This document shows, piece after piece, positions 43,316-52,048 of a stretch of 64,000 bases of DNA. The stretch's first letter is position 1, and every line of letters begins with the position of its first letter. Under the pieces are notes generated by a model. It searched no databases. It was given only the letters and a program-made list of their open reading frames with translations, and was not told the DNA's origin. A program made the position numbers and the translations under genes. The stretch comes from Mucilaginibacter boryungensis (GTDB lineage Bacteria > Bacteroidota > Bacteroidia > Sphingobacteriales > Sphingobacteriaceae), in assembly GCF_015221995.1 (NCBI RefSeq), contig NZ_JADFFM010000002.1:1488001-1552000 (forward strand). Direction: 5' to 3'.

Positions 43316-43846
43316 ATGGAACCCGTCATCATCCCCATCAGCAAGCGTAAAATAACCCTGCTATTTTTTGGCTCGGTATTGTTTGTGGTTTTTGGCATTT
43401 ACTTTTTAATGGAGCCGGGAAAGTTTGTTAGTCCTATAATGCAAAACAAGCCTTTCATTTTTATTGTAGGGGCTGCAGCTGTAGTATTCTTTGGCATATG
43501 CGCCGTATTTGCCTTCACTAAGTTTTTTGATAAACGGCCCGGGCTTATTATTGATGAGAATGGCATCACCGATAATTCATCGGGGGTAAGCGGGGGACTG
43601 ATCGGCTGGGAAGAAATAACGGGCATCAGCACCGCCCAGGTACATAACCAGCGCTTTATATTATTAATGGTTAACGACCCCGAAAAACGAATTGAGGCCG
43701 AGCCGGGCAGCTTTAAAAAACGGATGATGAAGATTAACTATCGCATGTATAATACGCCGGTATGTATAAGTGCCAACGGCCTTCAATGCAATTTTGATGA
43801 ATTGTATAGGCTGATTAGCGATGGGTATAAGCAACATCGTTTTTGA
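43316..43846 (+). CDS. STM3941-family membrane protein
   Basis: A 176-residue protein with two membrane helices (TLLFFGSVLFVVFGIYFLM, ~14-32; FIFIVGAAAVVFFGICAVFA, ~47-66). A PH-like soluble domain follows, opening with PGLIIDENGITDNS and WEEITGIS and ending PVCISANGLQCNFDELY. This is the layout of the STM3941 family, function unknown. The stop codon sits at the edge of an octamer repeat. Confidence 0.8.
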   Translation: MEPVIIPISKRKITLLFFGSVLFVVFGIYFLMEPGKFVSPIMQNKPFIFIVGAAAVVFFGICAVFAFTKFFDKRPGLIIDENGITDNSSGVSGGLIGWEEITGISTAQVHNQRFILLMVNDPEKRIEAEPGSFKKRMMKINYRMYNTPVCISANGLQCNFDELYRLISDGYKQHRF

Positions 43847-43944
43847 TGTGCAAATATGAAAATGTGCAAATATGCAGATGAGGGTTTGTAATTTATTGTA
43901 TGATTCCTAATTCGCACATCTGCATATACGCATATCTGCACATT
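43845..43944. repeat. 8-nt-period inverted array between convergent genes
   Basis: The left arm reads in octamers GATGTGCA, AATATGAA, AATGTGCA, AATATGCA. The right arm (43913-43944) reads CGCACATC, TGCATATA, CGCATATC, TGCACATT, the inverse of the same unit (consensus RATRTGCA). It fills the gap between the STM3941-like gene and the alkyltransferase-like gene. Confidence 0.75.
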
Positions 43945-43948
43945 AAAA

Positions 43949-44281
43949 TCACAGCGCCAACTCAATTGACGGGTCCCAGTAAAGCTCTTTAAAGTTTACT
44001 ACTTTATCATCCGCTACTTTTACCCCTTCGCCAGCCAGTAATTCCTCCATGGTATTGCCGCCAAAATGGAATTTACCGGTAAGCAGCCCCTGGCGGTTTA
44101 CTACCCTGTGGGCGGGTACCTGCGGGTGTACTTTGCCAGCATCGTTCATAGCATAACCTACCATGCGGGACGACCCTTTGGTGCCCAGGTAAGCCGCAAT
44201 TGCACCATATGATGTTACCCGCCCTTTGGGGATAAGGCGGACTACCTGGTATACCTGGTCATAAAAATCTGCGCGGTCCAT
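43949..44281 (-). CDS. alkyltransferase-like protein (MGMT family, no active-site Cys)
   Basis: A 110-residue protein with only the DNA-binding domain of O6-methylguanine methyltransferases. The helix-turn-helix and nucleotide-flipping residues are kept (RVTSYGAIAAYL with Tyr25; SSRMVGYAM with Arg39). The catalytic PCHR is PAHR (residues 56-59), so it cannot accept an alkyl group. Such ATL proteins bind alkylated guanine and hand it to nucleotide excision repair. It lies 6 bp after trmB on the same strand. Confidence 0.88.
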   Translation of the reverse strand: MDRADFYDQVYQVVRLIPKGRVTSYGAIAAYLGTKGSSRMVGYAMNDAGKVHPQVPAHRVVNRQGLLTGKFHFGGNTMEELLAGEGVKVADDKVVNFKELYWDPSIELAL

Positions 44282-44287
44282 GGCTTG

Positions 44288-44959
44288 TTATTCAAATGAG
44301 AATTTAAGATAGTTAATGTTTTTGTTATCCTGCAAATACTTTTTCTCGTAATAGGTTTTTATGGACAATACCTCATCGGCATATGGCGAGTGGTACAGGT
44401 CTTCCGTGCGGATGTGTAGCTTAAGTTTCAATTCATCAATCTTTTCGGCGGTATATGCGTGCAGGCCGTCGTTGTCGGTTTTCAGGTTTACAAAACCACC
44501 CGGTTTAAGCAGCACTTTGTACATAGCTAAAAAACGCGGTGATGTAAGGCGTTTTTTTTCTCGACTTAGCTGCGGCTGAGGATCGGGAAAGGTGATCCAG
44601 ATTTCGTCAACTTCACCCGGTGCAAAATAATCCAGCAGGTTTTCAATCTGGATACGCAGGAACCCGACATTGTTTATGCCATCTTCCAGCGCGGTTTTTG
44701 CGCCCCGCCAAATACGGTTGCCTTTATAATCGACACCAATAAAGTTTTTGCCTGGGAACAAGCGCGCCAGATTAACAGTGTATTCGCCTTTGCCGCAGGC
44801 CAGTTCTAACACCACCGGGTTATTGTTTTTAAAAAACTCGTTGGCCCAGTTTCCTTTAAAAGGTTTGCCGGCATCCATCTGCACTACATTTTTAAAAGTG
44901 TCCACTTCGGCAAAGCGCCTTAACTTGTCTTTTCCCACGCGTAAAAAATTTAGCTGCAA
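44288..44959 (-). CDS. trmB: tRNA (guanine-N7)-methyltransferase
   Basis: A 223-residue SAM methyltransferase that makes m7G46 in tRNA. The SAM motif is VLELACGKGEYTVNLA, followed by FIGVDYKGNRIWRGA. The catalytic signature is WITFPDPQPQLSREKKRL (D and P before the target site). LKTDNDGLHAYTAE matches the family C-terminal part. The ATL gene follows 6 bp downstream. Confidence 0.94.
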   Translation of the reverse strand: MQLNFLRVGKDKLRRFAEVDTFKNVVQMDAGKPFKGNWANEFFKNNNPVVLELACGKGEYTVNLARLFPGKNFIGVDYKGNRIWRGAKTALEDGINNVGFLRIQIENLLDYFAPGEVDEIWITFPDPQPQLSREKKRLTSPRFLAMYKVLLKPGGFVNLKTDNDGLHAYTAEKIDELKLKLHIRTEDLYHSPYADEVLSIKTYYEKKYLQDNKNINYLKFSFE

Positions 44960-45155
44960 AGGTAAGGTTTATGTTAAAACAGGAAAAAGGTTAGGGATAA
45001 TTTTGAATAGCGGGAATTTTAGACGTTTTTGAACACTTATTAATGTTACTGACATTGGTAGGGGCAGTAGCATTTCCCTGTTGCAGAGCAAGCCTACATA
45101 CCGTGCTAAAGCAACGCCTCTAATAAAAGCAATAGCCCATGAAAAGGCAGGTTAC

Positions 45156-45474
45156 ACCAAACGTTCCGATGGAACGTAATAAATCTCGGTTCGCATTGCT
45201 ACCAACCAATCGTTCCCATGGAACGGTTCATATTTTTATCCGTGGGGATGTTTGGCGAACGAAATCAATGCTTGTTCACCTTGTAGCCAACCAACCCCTC
45301 CTATGAAACGGTTATTATTTTCATCCCGTAGGAATGATTGGTGGAACGTAATAAATGCTGGCTCACATTGCTGCCAACCAATCGTTCCGATGGAATGTTC
45401 ATATTTTCATCCCGTAGGGATGTTTAGTGGGTAGAAATAAGGAGAATTTATTACGTTCCATCGGAACGTTTGGT
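45156..45474. repeat. 319-bp element with perfect 29-bp inverted ends
   Basis: The left end (45156-45184, beginning ACCAAACGTTCCGATGGAAC) and right end (45446-45474, ending GTTCCATCGGAACGTTTGGT) are exact reverse complements over 29 bp. Inside are about three diverged units. Each contains a palindrome CGTTCCGATGGAACG-type and a second palindrome CATCCCGTAGGGATG-type (clear at ~45393 and ~45409). It has no coding capacity, so it resembles a MITE or compound extragenic palindrome. Confidence 0.8.
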
Positions 45475-45514
45475 AATTGACCAATATGCCTTTTAGTGGG
45501 CTATACCTCACAAG

Positions 45515-45665
45515 TGTTCGGAAGAAATCCAAATTCCCCTCTTGAGAGGGGGCGGGAGGGAATTGTGGTGGCAGGAGAGTGTCATTTATGTTTAGAAGGA
45601 CATACCCCTGCACCCCTCTCAAGAGGGGAATCGCGCAACCCCACGCCTTTCTAATCTTCCGAACA
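45515..45665. repeat. 151-bp inverted element with CCCCTCTTGAGAGGGG core
   Basis: The outer ends TGTTCGGAAGA (45515-45525) and TCTTCCGAACA (45655-45665) are inverted. Inner 18-bp arms TTCCCCTCTTGAGAGGGG (45534-45551) and CCCCTCTCAAGAGGGGAA (45613-45630) are also inverted. It sits 40 bp from the preceding element. Confidence 0.75.
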
Positions 45666-45695
45666 TCTGTTGGCTATACCTTAATAATGTTTGCC

Positions 45696-46349
45696 TCAAA
45701 CTTCAACCGACGCGCCAATCTCCGACATATGGTTATGAAACACCACTCCCAGCTTTTCAAAGTGCCTGTTGTAGTTTTCGTACCGTTGTTTTAAAAAGAA
45801 TGGTTTTGCAAAGCCATCGTGAACAGGGAGTACCTGTTTAGGGCGTATTTTATCAGCAAAGGAGGCTACAATAAGTTCGGTAGTGAACGGTGCCATAACA
45901 GGCAATATCAATAACTCAATACCGGCATAGGCCAACAGTTTATCGTCGAAGGAATCTACCGGGTGAAGCACTTGGCCATCAATAACCATAGCTACCATCT
46001 CTGGCAGCGGGTTATCCAAAATGCCTTCATGTTTAACGGGGATCAATTCCAACGTAAAGGGGCCGATGGTATTGGGTATGGGCTCACTTTTTACGGCAAT
46101 CTTTTGCAACTCATCGCTTACTTGCTTAACGGTATAAACTTTAGCCCCGCTGAGTTCAATAATTTTGACCAGGTTCTCTTTATCCAGGTGATCGGCATGG
46201 ATATGGGTGATGATAACAGCATCAACATCGTTAAATTCATCGGCTTCAATAAATCCTTCGGCAAAAGAGAATGTACCGGGATCTACCAATAATTTAAACC
46301 CGTTCTTTTCAAACACAAGGCACGAGTGCAGGTATTTTGTAATTTTCAT
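45696..46349 (-). CDS. metallo-beta-lactamase fold hydrolase
   Basis: A 217-residue hydrolase with the dimetal motif HxHxDH in ITHIHADHLDK (~49-59). Further ligand regions are PVKHEGILD, HPVDSFDD and VLPVHDGFAKP. It is related to the UPF0173/UlaG-like L-ascorbate-6-phosphate lactonase group. No signal peptide is visible. It is divergent from a LysR-type regulator gene 182 bp away, which may control it (inference). Confidence 0.83.
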   Translation of the reverse strand: MKITKYLHSCLVFEKNGFKLLVDPGTFSFAEGFIEADEFNDVDAVIITHIHADHLDKENLVKIIELSGAKVYTVKQVSDELQKIAVKSEPIPNTIGPFTLELIPVKHEGILDNPLPEMVAMVIDGQVLHPVDSFDDKLLAYAGIELLILPVMAPFTTELIVASFADKIRPKQVLPVHDGFAKPFFLKQRYENYNRHFEKLGVVFHNHMSEIGASVEV

Positions 46350-46506
46350 AGCGTTGTTTTTATAAATAACCCATATAATGTTTTTTGTGTTCCATTTTAG
46401 TTATTTATATCAAAATATTATTCGTTTTATTTCAAAAAGCAACCTTTTTATATAGCCCTGCGTATTAAAGTGTAGTTGCATTATAACTTTATCTTATAAT
46501 GCGTGT

Positions 46507-46514
46507 TATATTTG
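46507..46514 (+). promoter_or_regulatory. candidate -7 box of the LysR-type regulator gene
   Basis: TATATTTG matches TAnnTTTG exactly, 17 bp before the ATG at 46532. No well-spaced -33 TTG was found. Confidence 0.4.
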
Positions 46515-46531
46515 TAACAGCTAACTAAAGT

Positions 46532-47425
46532 ATGATATCCTTCGCCCACCGTGTTTTTATGGAAGTTGCCGCTAATATGAGTTTCTCAAAAGCGGCGCAG
46601 GTATTATTTGTTACACAACCGGCTATCAGCAAGCATATAAAGGGGCTGGAAGACCAATATAAGGTAGCCTTTTTTGAACGCAAAGGGAATAGCATCCTGC
46701 TAACCGAACCAGGTAAAAAGCTGAACGAGTATCTTTTACAGGCTACAGAGATTGAACGCAAAATAGAATACGATCTTTCGATACTTAGTAACCTTAGTAA
46801 CGCGGCCGGCCATTTGCGTTTGGGGGCCAGCACTACCATTGCATTATACATTTTACCATCCATTTTATCGGGTTTCCAAAAAGAATATACTAATGTAGAC
46901 GTGCAGCTGGTGAACCGTAATTCGGAATACATACTGAATGCTTTACTTAACCACGAGGTTGATATTGGTATTATAGAGGTAGATAATAAACTGACTACGG
47001 TTAGCTATAAGCCTTTTATGAGCGATGAAGTGATCCCTGTATGTTCGGCTAAAAGTCCGCTGGCAGGTAAATCGCTTACCTTAAAACAATTGGTTAAAAC
47101 GCCGGTGGCCTTGCGCGAGCGTGGATCGGGCACATTGAATGCCTTGTTGAAAGCGTTATCGGTGCACCATGTTAAACCCGCCGACCTTTCGGTAAAAATA
47201 CGGCTTGGTGGTACCGAAGCATTAAAAAACTTCCTGCTGGCCGATCAATGCCTGGGCTTTATGCCGCGGCCATCCATAGTGCGCCAGCTGGCCGAAGGCG
47301 ATTTGGTTGAAGTCCCCGTTGAAGGATTAAAGATCACCCGCGATTTCTTTTTTATCCGCCGCAAAGGCACTGAAGATTATGGCCTGACCAGTAATTTTAT
47401 CAGTCATGCGCTGAAGTATGTGTAG
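46532..47425 (+). CDS. LysR-family transcriptional regulator
   Basis: A 297-residue LTTR. The winged helix-turn-helix is at ~1-60 (MSFSKAAQVLFVTQPAISKHIKGLE, in pieces; FFERKGNSILLTEPG). A dimerisation helix and two-lobed ligand-binding domain follow (LRLGASTTIALYILPSIL, VDIGIIEVDNKL, LGFMPRPSIVRQLAEGDL). The ligand is unknown; the CysB/CysR-like length and LGAS motif do not settle it. It is divergent from the MBL-fold gene. Confidence 0.92.
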   Translation: MISFAHRVFMEVAANMSFSKAAQVLFVTQPAISKHIKGLEDQYKVAFFERKGNSILLTEPGKKLNEYLLQATEIERKIEYDLSILSNLSNAAGHLRLGASTTIALYILPSILSGFQKEYTNVDVQLVNRNSEYILNALLNHEVDIGIIEVDNKLTTVSYKPFMSDEVIPVCSAKSPLAGKSLTLKQLVKTPVALRERGSGTLNALLKALSVHHVKPADLSVKIRLGGTEALKNFLLADQCLGFMPRPSIVRQLAEGDLVEVPVEGLKITRDFFFIRRKGTEDYGLTSNFISHALKYV

Positions 47426-47975
47426 ATCTGAAATTATAGCCGCAAAAGGAACGCGGGTTAGGATTTGTTTGACAGCAAACGTTTTATTCTTGAGTGGACA
47501 TTACAAAGTTACCCATCCCTCAAATGCTTAATGGTGGCATAAGCGTGTCATTGATTTTAGTTTTTGGCAACCAGCTGATAAGCAGGTGTTTAAACCTAAA
47601 AATCGCTAAAAATGCGAAAGTCTGTCTAAAAGTGAGAAACTCCGGGTAAAAAACCAGGATAAGGTCTAAAACCGGCAAAGTTTACAAGGGGTGTTTTAAT
47701 CCGATTAACGCCCCCGAAATGGACGCAAAACTTTGTAAAACCGGTAAGATAGTGGTGTCGCGATACTGTCAGCGTTTTTATCAATAGTTTTTTGTAAACA
47801 AATACTAAATCTGCAAAATCAGTAACATCCCTTTTCCCTGAAAAAATTTCAATATCAGTACACCAAACCGGCTAAATTTTTACCATTAGCTAAACTATAT
47901 TTTAAAAACCATAATAATTCCTGAGGGTTTCTCTTTTAGCAATCTTTGCTTAAATTGAGCCAATAAAACCTGTGA
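47426..47975. other. 550-bp intergenic region upstream of glgA
   Basis: AT-rich with several A/T runs. No open frame, tRNA, strong hairpin or recognised repeat was seen. It presumably contains the glgAC promoter; an imperfect -7-like AATCTTTG lies at ~47941-47948. Confidence 0.5.
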
Positions 47976-49400
47976 ATGAAAATTTATCACCTCGCTGCCG
48001 AATGTTATCCTATTGCTAAAGTTGGCGGCCTTGCCGATGTTGTTGGGGCCTTGCCAAAATATCAGGTTAAAGCCGGTTTGCAGGCCGCTGTAGCGTTGCC
48101 TTTTTACAATCGTAAATTTGTAAAGGAAAACAAGTTTGATGTAGTTTTTAAAGCCTCGACCATGTTTGGGGGTAACCGTATGGAATTTGAGGTTTGGAAA
48201 GAAACTACCGATAAACTGGGTTTTGAACTATACCTTATTCATATTCCCGGCCTGCTCGACCGCAAAGAAATTTACAGTTATCCCGATGAGAACGAGCAGT
48301 TTATGGCCTATCAGCTGGCGTTTTTAGATTGGATCAACTGGTCGCAGCAATCGCCGGATATTATTCATTGCCACGATCATCATGCCGGCCTGGTTCCCTT
48401 TCTGTTGCAGCATTCGGCTATATATAGCCGTTTAAGTAATACACCTACGGTATTCACCATCCACAACGGGCAGTACCATGGGGCCTTTAGCTGGACCAAA
48501 ATAAAGTACCTGCCCGAGATAGATATGCTGCATGCCGGTTTGCTGGATTGGGCCGGAGGGATTAATCCACTGGCTTCAGCTGTGCGTTGCTGCTCGGCTT
48601 ATACCACCGTTTCACCCAGTTATATGGACGAACTCAGCTGGCAATCTAACGGCTTAGAACCGTTATTCCAGATGGAGCGCCATCGTGGTGTGGGGATTGT
48701 AAACGGCATAGATACGCAGGTTTGGGATCCGGCAACCGACCCGATGATAGCCGGGAACTTTACCATTAAAACCCTGGTTAAAGGCAAACAGAAAAATAAA
48801 GAAGCGCTGTGTAAACGTTTTGAACTTGACCATAAATTGCCGCTTATATCCTTTATAGGACGTTTGGTTGATGACAAGGGTGCCGACCTGTTAGCCGAGG
48901 CTATTAACCGGGCTATCAATGAACATCCCGGCAAGGTGAATTTCCTGGTGCTGGGTACCGGAGACCCGGCCATTGAACAATCTTTAATAGACTTAGCGCC
49001 GCATCAGCCTAATCAGTACCGTAGCTTTATTGGTTATAATGAGGAGCTTTCGCATCTTATTTACGCGGGTTCCGATTTTCTGCTAATGCCATCGCGGGTG
49101 GAACCATGCGGGTTAAACCAATTGTATGCACTGCGTTATGGCACCATACCTATGGTGCACCGTACGGGGGGATTGCGCGATACTGTAATTGATTTCGGCG
49201 ATGAAGGCGGTTATGGCATTTGCTTCGATCAAACCAGTATCGACGACATTTGTTATTCAGTTAGCCGCGCGGTTGCCCTTTACCAGGATAGCGGCCACCT
49301 TAATTTATTGCGCACCCATGTAATGGAGCTGGATTTTTCATGGGACCGCTCGGCAAAACAGTATATCGACCTTTATGAACGCTTAATAAACAACATATGA
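47976..49400 (+). CDS. glgA: glycogen synthase (ADP-glucose type)
   Basis: A 474-residue GT5 glucosyltransferase that extends glycogen from ADP-glucose. The N-terminal substrate loop is KVGGLADVVGALP (15-27). PDIIHCHDHHAGLVPF, VFTIHNGQYHG and VNGIDTQVWDPATDP are family hallmarks. In the C-terminal lobe are ISFIGRLVDDKGADLL and the catalytic Glu region PSRVEPCGLNQLYALRYG. Its stop overlaps the glgC start by 4 nt, so synthase and its substrate-making enzyme are co-translated. Confidence 0.95.
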   Translation: MKIYHLAAECYPIAKVGGLADVVGALPKYQVKAGLQAAVALPFYNRKFVKENKFDVVFKASTMFGGNRMEFEVWKETTDKLGFELYLIHIPGLLDRKEIYSYPDENEQFMAYQLAFLDWINWSQQSPDIIHCHDHHAGLVPFLLQHSAIYSRLSNTPTVFTIHNGQYHGAFSWTKIKYLPEIDMLHAGLLDWAGGINPLASAVRCCSAYTTVSPSYMDELSWQSNGLEPLFQMERHRGVGIVNGIDTQVWDPATDPMIAGNFTIKTLVKGKQKNKEALCKRFELDHKLPLISFIGRLVDDKGADLLAEAINRAINEHPGKVNFLVLGTGDPAIEQSLIDLAPHQPNQYRSFIGYNEELSHLIYAGSDFLLMPSRVEPCGLNQLYALRYGTIPMVHRTGGLRDTVIDFGDEGGYGICFDQTSIDDICYSVSRAVALYQDSGHLNLLRTHVMELDFSWDRSAKQYIDLYERLINNI

Positions 49401-50659
49401 CAGATAAAGTAATCAGCATTGTACTTGGCGGTGGCCAGGGATCGCGCCTTTTCCCTTTAACGGCAACCCGGTCAAAACCCGCGGTTCCAATTGCAGGTAA
49501 GTATCGCCTGGTCGATATCCCTATTTCCAACTGCTTACATTCTAACATATCGCGCATATTTGTATTAACGCAGTTCAACTCGGCGTCGCTTAATAAACAC
49601 ATTAAAAACACCTACCATTTCAGCAGTTTCAGTACTGCTTTTGTTGATATTCTGGCAGCCGAACAAACCCCTACCAGCGGCGGTTGGTTCCAGGGTACGG
49701 CCGATGCCGTTAGGCAAAGCCTACACCACCTGTCTGTGCACGAATTTGAGTATGTACTGATCCTATCGGGCGACCAGCTATACCAAATGGATTTTGACGA
49801 AATGATCAATAAGCATATTGCTGCCGGTGCCGATATTTCTATTGCCAGTATCCCAGTTCATGTAAATGATGTACCAGGCTTTGGCATCTTAAAAACAGAC
49901 ACCGATGGACGGATCACATCATTTGTTGAAAAACCTAAAAGCGGTTTCGATGCACTGGTATCAGAAGTAAGCGATGAAATGAAGGCCGAGGGACGTATTT
50001 ACCTGGCTTCCATGGGCATTTATATCTTTAACCGCAAAGTGTTGTATAATTTGCTGCAGTCTAACGATCATACCGATTTTGGTAAAGAGATCATCCCGCA
50101 ATCTATTAAAACCCATAAGGTGGTTAGCTATCAATACGAGGGATATTGGACAGATATTGGTACCATTCCATCTTTTTTTGATGCCAACCTGGGTTTAACA
50201 GATGAGATACCGGCCTTTAATTTATTTGGCAACCGGCCAATTTATACGCGCGCGCGCATGCTGCCGCCGTCAAAAATATCGGGCACGCATTTAGAAAGGG
50301 CCATTATATCCGAGGGCTGTATTATTAACGCCAGCCATATCACCCACTCTCTGGTGGGGATACGTACCCGCATTGGCTTTGACACCACGATAGAAAGCTG
50401 TTATATTATGGGTAGCGATAATTATCAGACACTTGAACAAATTGCCACCTCGAAAGCTAATAACGAACCGATTATGGGTATTGGCGACCGCTGCCAGATA
50501 AAAAATGCCATTATCGATAAAAACTGCCATATAGGTAACGATGTAATTATTAATTGCGGCGAGCCGCTACCCAACGGCGATTTCCCAACCCATACTGTTC
50601 AGGATGGGATTGTAGTTGTTAAAAAACGTGCGGTAATACCCAACGGAACTGTCATATAA
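49397..50659 (+). CDS. glgC: glucose-1-phosphate adenylyltransferase
   Basis: A 420-residue pyrophosphorylase making ADP-glucose from ATP and glucose-1-phosphate. The nucleotidyltransferase motif is VLGGGQGSRLFPLTATRSKP (9-28). ILSGDQLYQMDFDE and FVEKPKSGFDAL (substrate Lys) follow, then GIYIFNRKVL and YWTDIGTIPSFFDANL. The C-terminal third is a left-handed beta-helix with the regulatory IGDRCQIKNAIIDKNCHIG. It forms an operon with glgA and ends in a terminator. Confidence 0.96.
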   Translation: MTDKVISIVLGGGQGSRLFPLTATRSKPAVPIAGKYRLVDIPISNCLHSNISRIFVLTQFNSASLNKHIKNTYHFSSFSTAFVDILAAEQTPTSGGWFQGTADAVRQSLHHLSVHEFEYVLILSGDQLYQMDFDEMINKHIAAGADISIASIPVHVNDVPGFGILKTDTDGRITSFVEKPKSGFDALVSEVSDEMKAEGRIYLASMGIYIFNRKVLYNLLQSNDHTDFGKEIIPQSIKTHKVVSYQYEGYWTDIGTIPSFFDANLGLTDEIPAFNLFGNRPIYTRARMLPPSKISGTHLERAIISEGCIINASHITHSLVGIRTRIGFDTTIESCYIMGSDNYQTLEQIATSKANNEPIMGIGDRCQIKNAIIDKNCHIGNDVIINCGEPLPNGDFPTHTVQDGIVVVKKRAVIPNGTVI

Positions 50660-50686
50660 CTGGGTATCTGATAATATCTCTACTTT

Positions 50687-50716
50687 CAGGCTTACGGATT
50701 ACAATCCGTAAGCCTG
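50687..50716 (+). terminator. rho-independent terminator between glgC and the M16 peptidase gene
   Basis: A 12-bp stem CAGGCTTACGGA / TCCGTAAGCCTG with loop TTACAA, followed by ATTATTTTA. It lies between convergent genes. Confidence 0.72.
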
Positions 50717-50742
50717 ATTATTTTAAAGCCCTTCACTAGCAA

Positions 50743-51975
50743 CTATTCATTGGGTTCAAATAACAAAGCTGATAAATTATTTACGTTAAATATCTCGTTG
50801 CTGATATCCAATAATTCTGTGGCGGTTACCGCGTTTATCTTGGCAAAAATTTCTTCCAGCGAATCAACCCGGTTAAAATCCATCAGGCTTTTGGCCATAG
50901 ATAATATCAGGCTCATACGGTTCTCTTCAGCCAGGGCAATTTGCCCGATAAACTTTTGTTTAGCCTGGTGCAACTGCAATACCCCCAACTTATTATCACG
51001 AAGCTTTTTTAATTCTTTATGGGTAAGGCGAAGGGCCTTGTCGGCTTTCTCTGCATCGGTACCAAAATAAATATTAAAAATACCGGTATCGGTGAATGAA
51101 GTATAATTGGATTCGATGGTATAAGCTATCCCATGCTTTTCCCGTATCTCTAAATTTAACCGGCTGCTCATGCCCATGCCCCCCAATAAATTGTTTAACA
51201 AAAGCAAGCCGTATTTATGCGGACTGTTTGACGGATAGGCCCTGCTGCCAATAATACAATGTGTTTGCGAAATAGGCTTTTTCACAACTATTGTTTCGGC
51301 TTTTACGGGTACGGGTTTTACGCGCTGCTTTTGGCTGTCATTTAGTTTAACCCCTTCAAAATACTTGTTGAATAGTTTGATCAGGTTATTAAAATCATAA
51401 TCTCCAAAAACGCCAAATACCATTTGCGCGGTGTTGTAATTACTGCTGATGAAGTTATCAATATCGGCCTTATTTAGCTTGTTTACCGATTCGGGCGTAC
51501 CTAAAATATTATTACCAATAGGGTGCCCTTTGTATAATATACCTTCAAAATCATCCTGTATCGCCTCCTCGGGCTGGTCTAAGTACGATGCTATTTCATC
51601 TAAAATTACACCGCGCTCCTTCTGCAATTCAACTTCGGGGAACGTGGAATGGAATATCAGATCTTCAAACAGGTCCATAGCGCGGCCCAGGTGTTGCTTT
51701 AACAGCGAAGCGTGCAGGCAAGTATATTCTTTGGTAGTATAGGCATTCAAATCTGCCCCAACCAGTTCCAGGTGGTTTAATATTTGGTTAGTGCTGCGGC
51801 GTTCGGTCTCTTTAAACAGTAAATGCTCAATAAAATGCGCCAGTCCGTCTTTGCCCTCAGTTTCATCGCGGGCGCCGGCATTAACCATAAAACAACAATG
51901 CGTTATAGTTGATGGGTAATGTTTAAACAAAAGCCTGATGCCATTAGGCAGGGTATGTACCTGGTAGTCTATCAT
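50743..51975 (-). CDS. M16-family zinc peptidase
   Basis: A 410-residue peptidase with the inverted zinc motif HFIEH (His47, Glu50, His51) and the third ligand Glu127 in GVILDEIASY, 76 residues on. The active half is followed by an inactive-type second M16 domain (MVFGVFGDYDFNNL, LLNNLLGGMGMSSRLNLEIR). It has no signal peptide, so it is probably cytoplasmic like the YmxG/PqqL short forms. It is divergent from hpt across 73 bp. Confidence 0.92.
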   Translation of the reverse strand: MIDYQVHTLPNGIRLLFKHYPSTITHCCFMVNAGARDETEGKDGLAHFIEHLLFKETERRSTNQILNHLELVGADLNAYTTKEYTCLHASLLKQHLGRAMDLFEDLIFHSTFPEVELQKERGVILDEIASYLDQPEEAIQDDFEGILYKGHPIGNNILGTPESVNKLNKADIDNFISSNYNTAQMVFGVFGDYDFNNLIKLFNKYFEGVKLNDSQKQRVKPVPVKAETIVVKKPISQTHCIIGSRAYPSNSPHKYGLLLLNNLLGGMGMSSRLNLEIREKHGIAYTIESNYTSFTDTGIFNIYFGTDAEKADKALRLTHKELKKLRDNKLGVLQLHQAKQKFIGQIALAEENRMSLILSMAKSLMDFNRVDSLEEIFAKINAVTATELLDISNEIFNVNNLSALLFEPNE

Positions 51976-52048
51976 GTGGCTGTAAATATAATAGTTATCC
52001 GTATGATAATATTTTTTGGGTTATGGGATAAATTTTTAAATTAGTCGG

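Larger units (their letters stand above)
44960..45695. other. 736-bp repeat-filled intergenic region
   Basis: Apart from ~190 bp next to trmB without visible features, this divergent gap consists of two repeat elements, at 45156-45474 and 45515-45665. No protein-coding gene is credible here. Confidence 0.7.
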
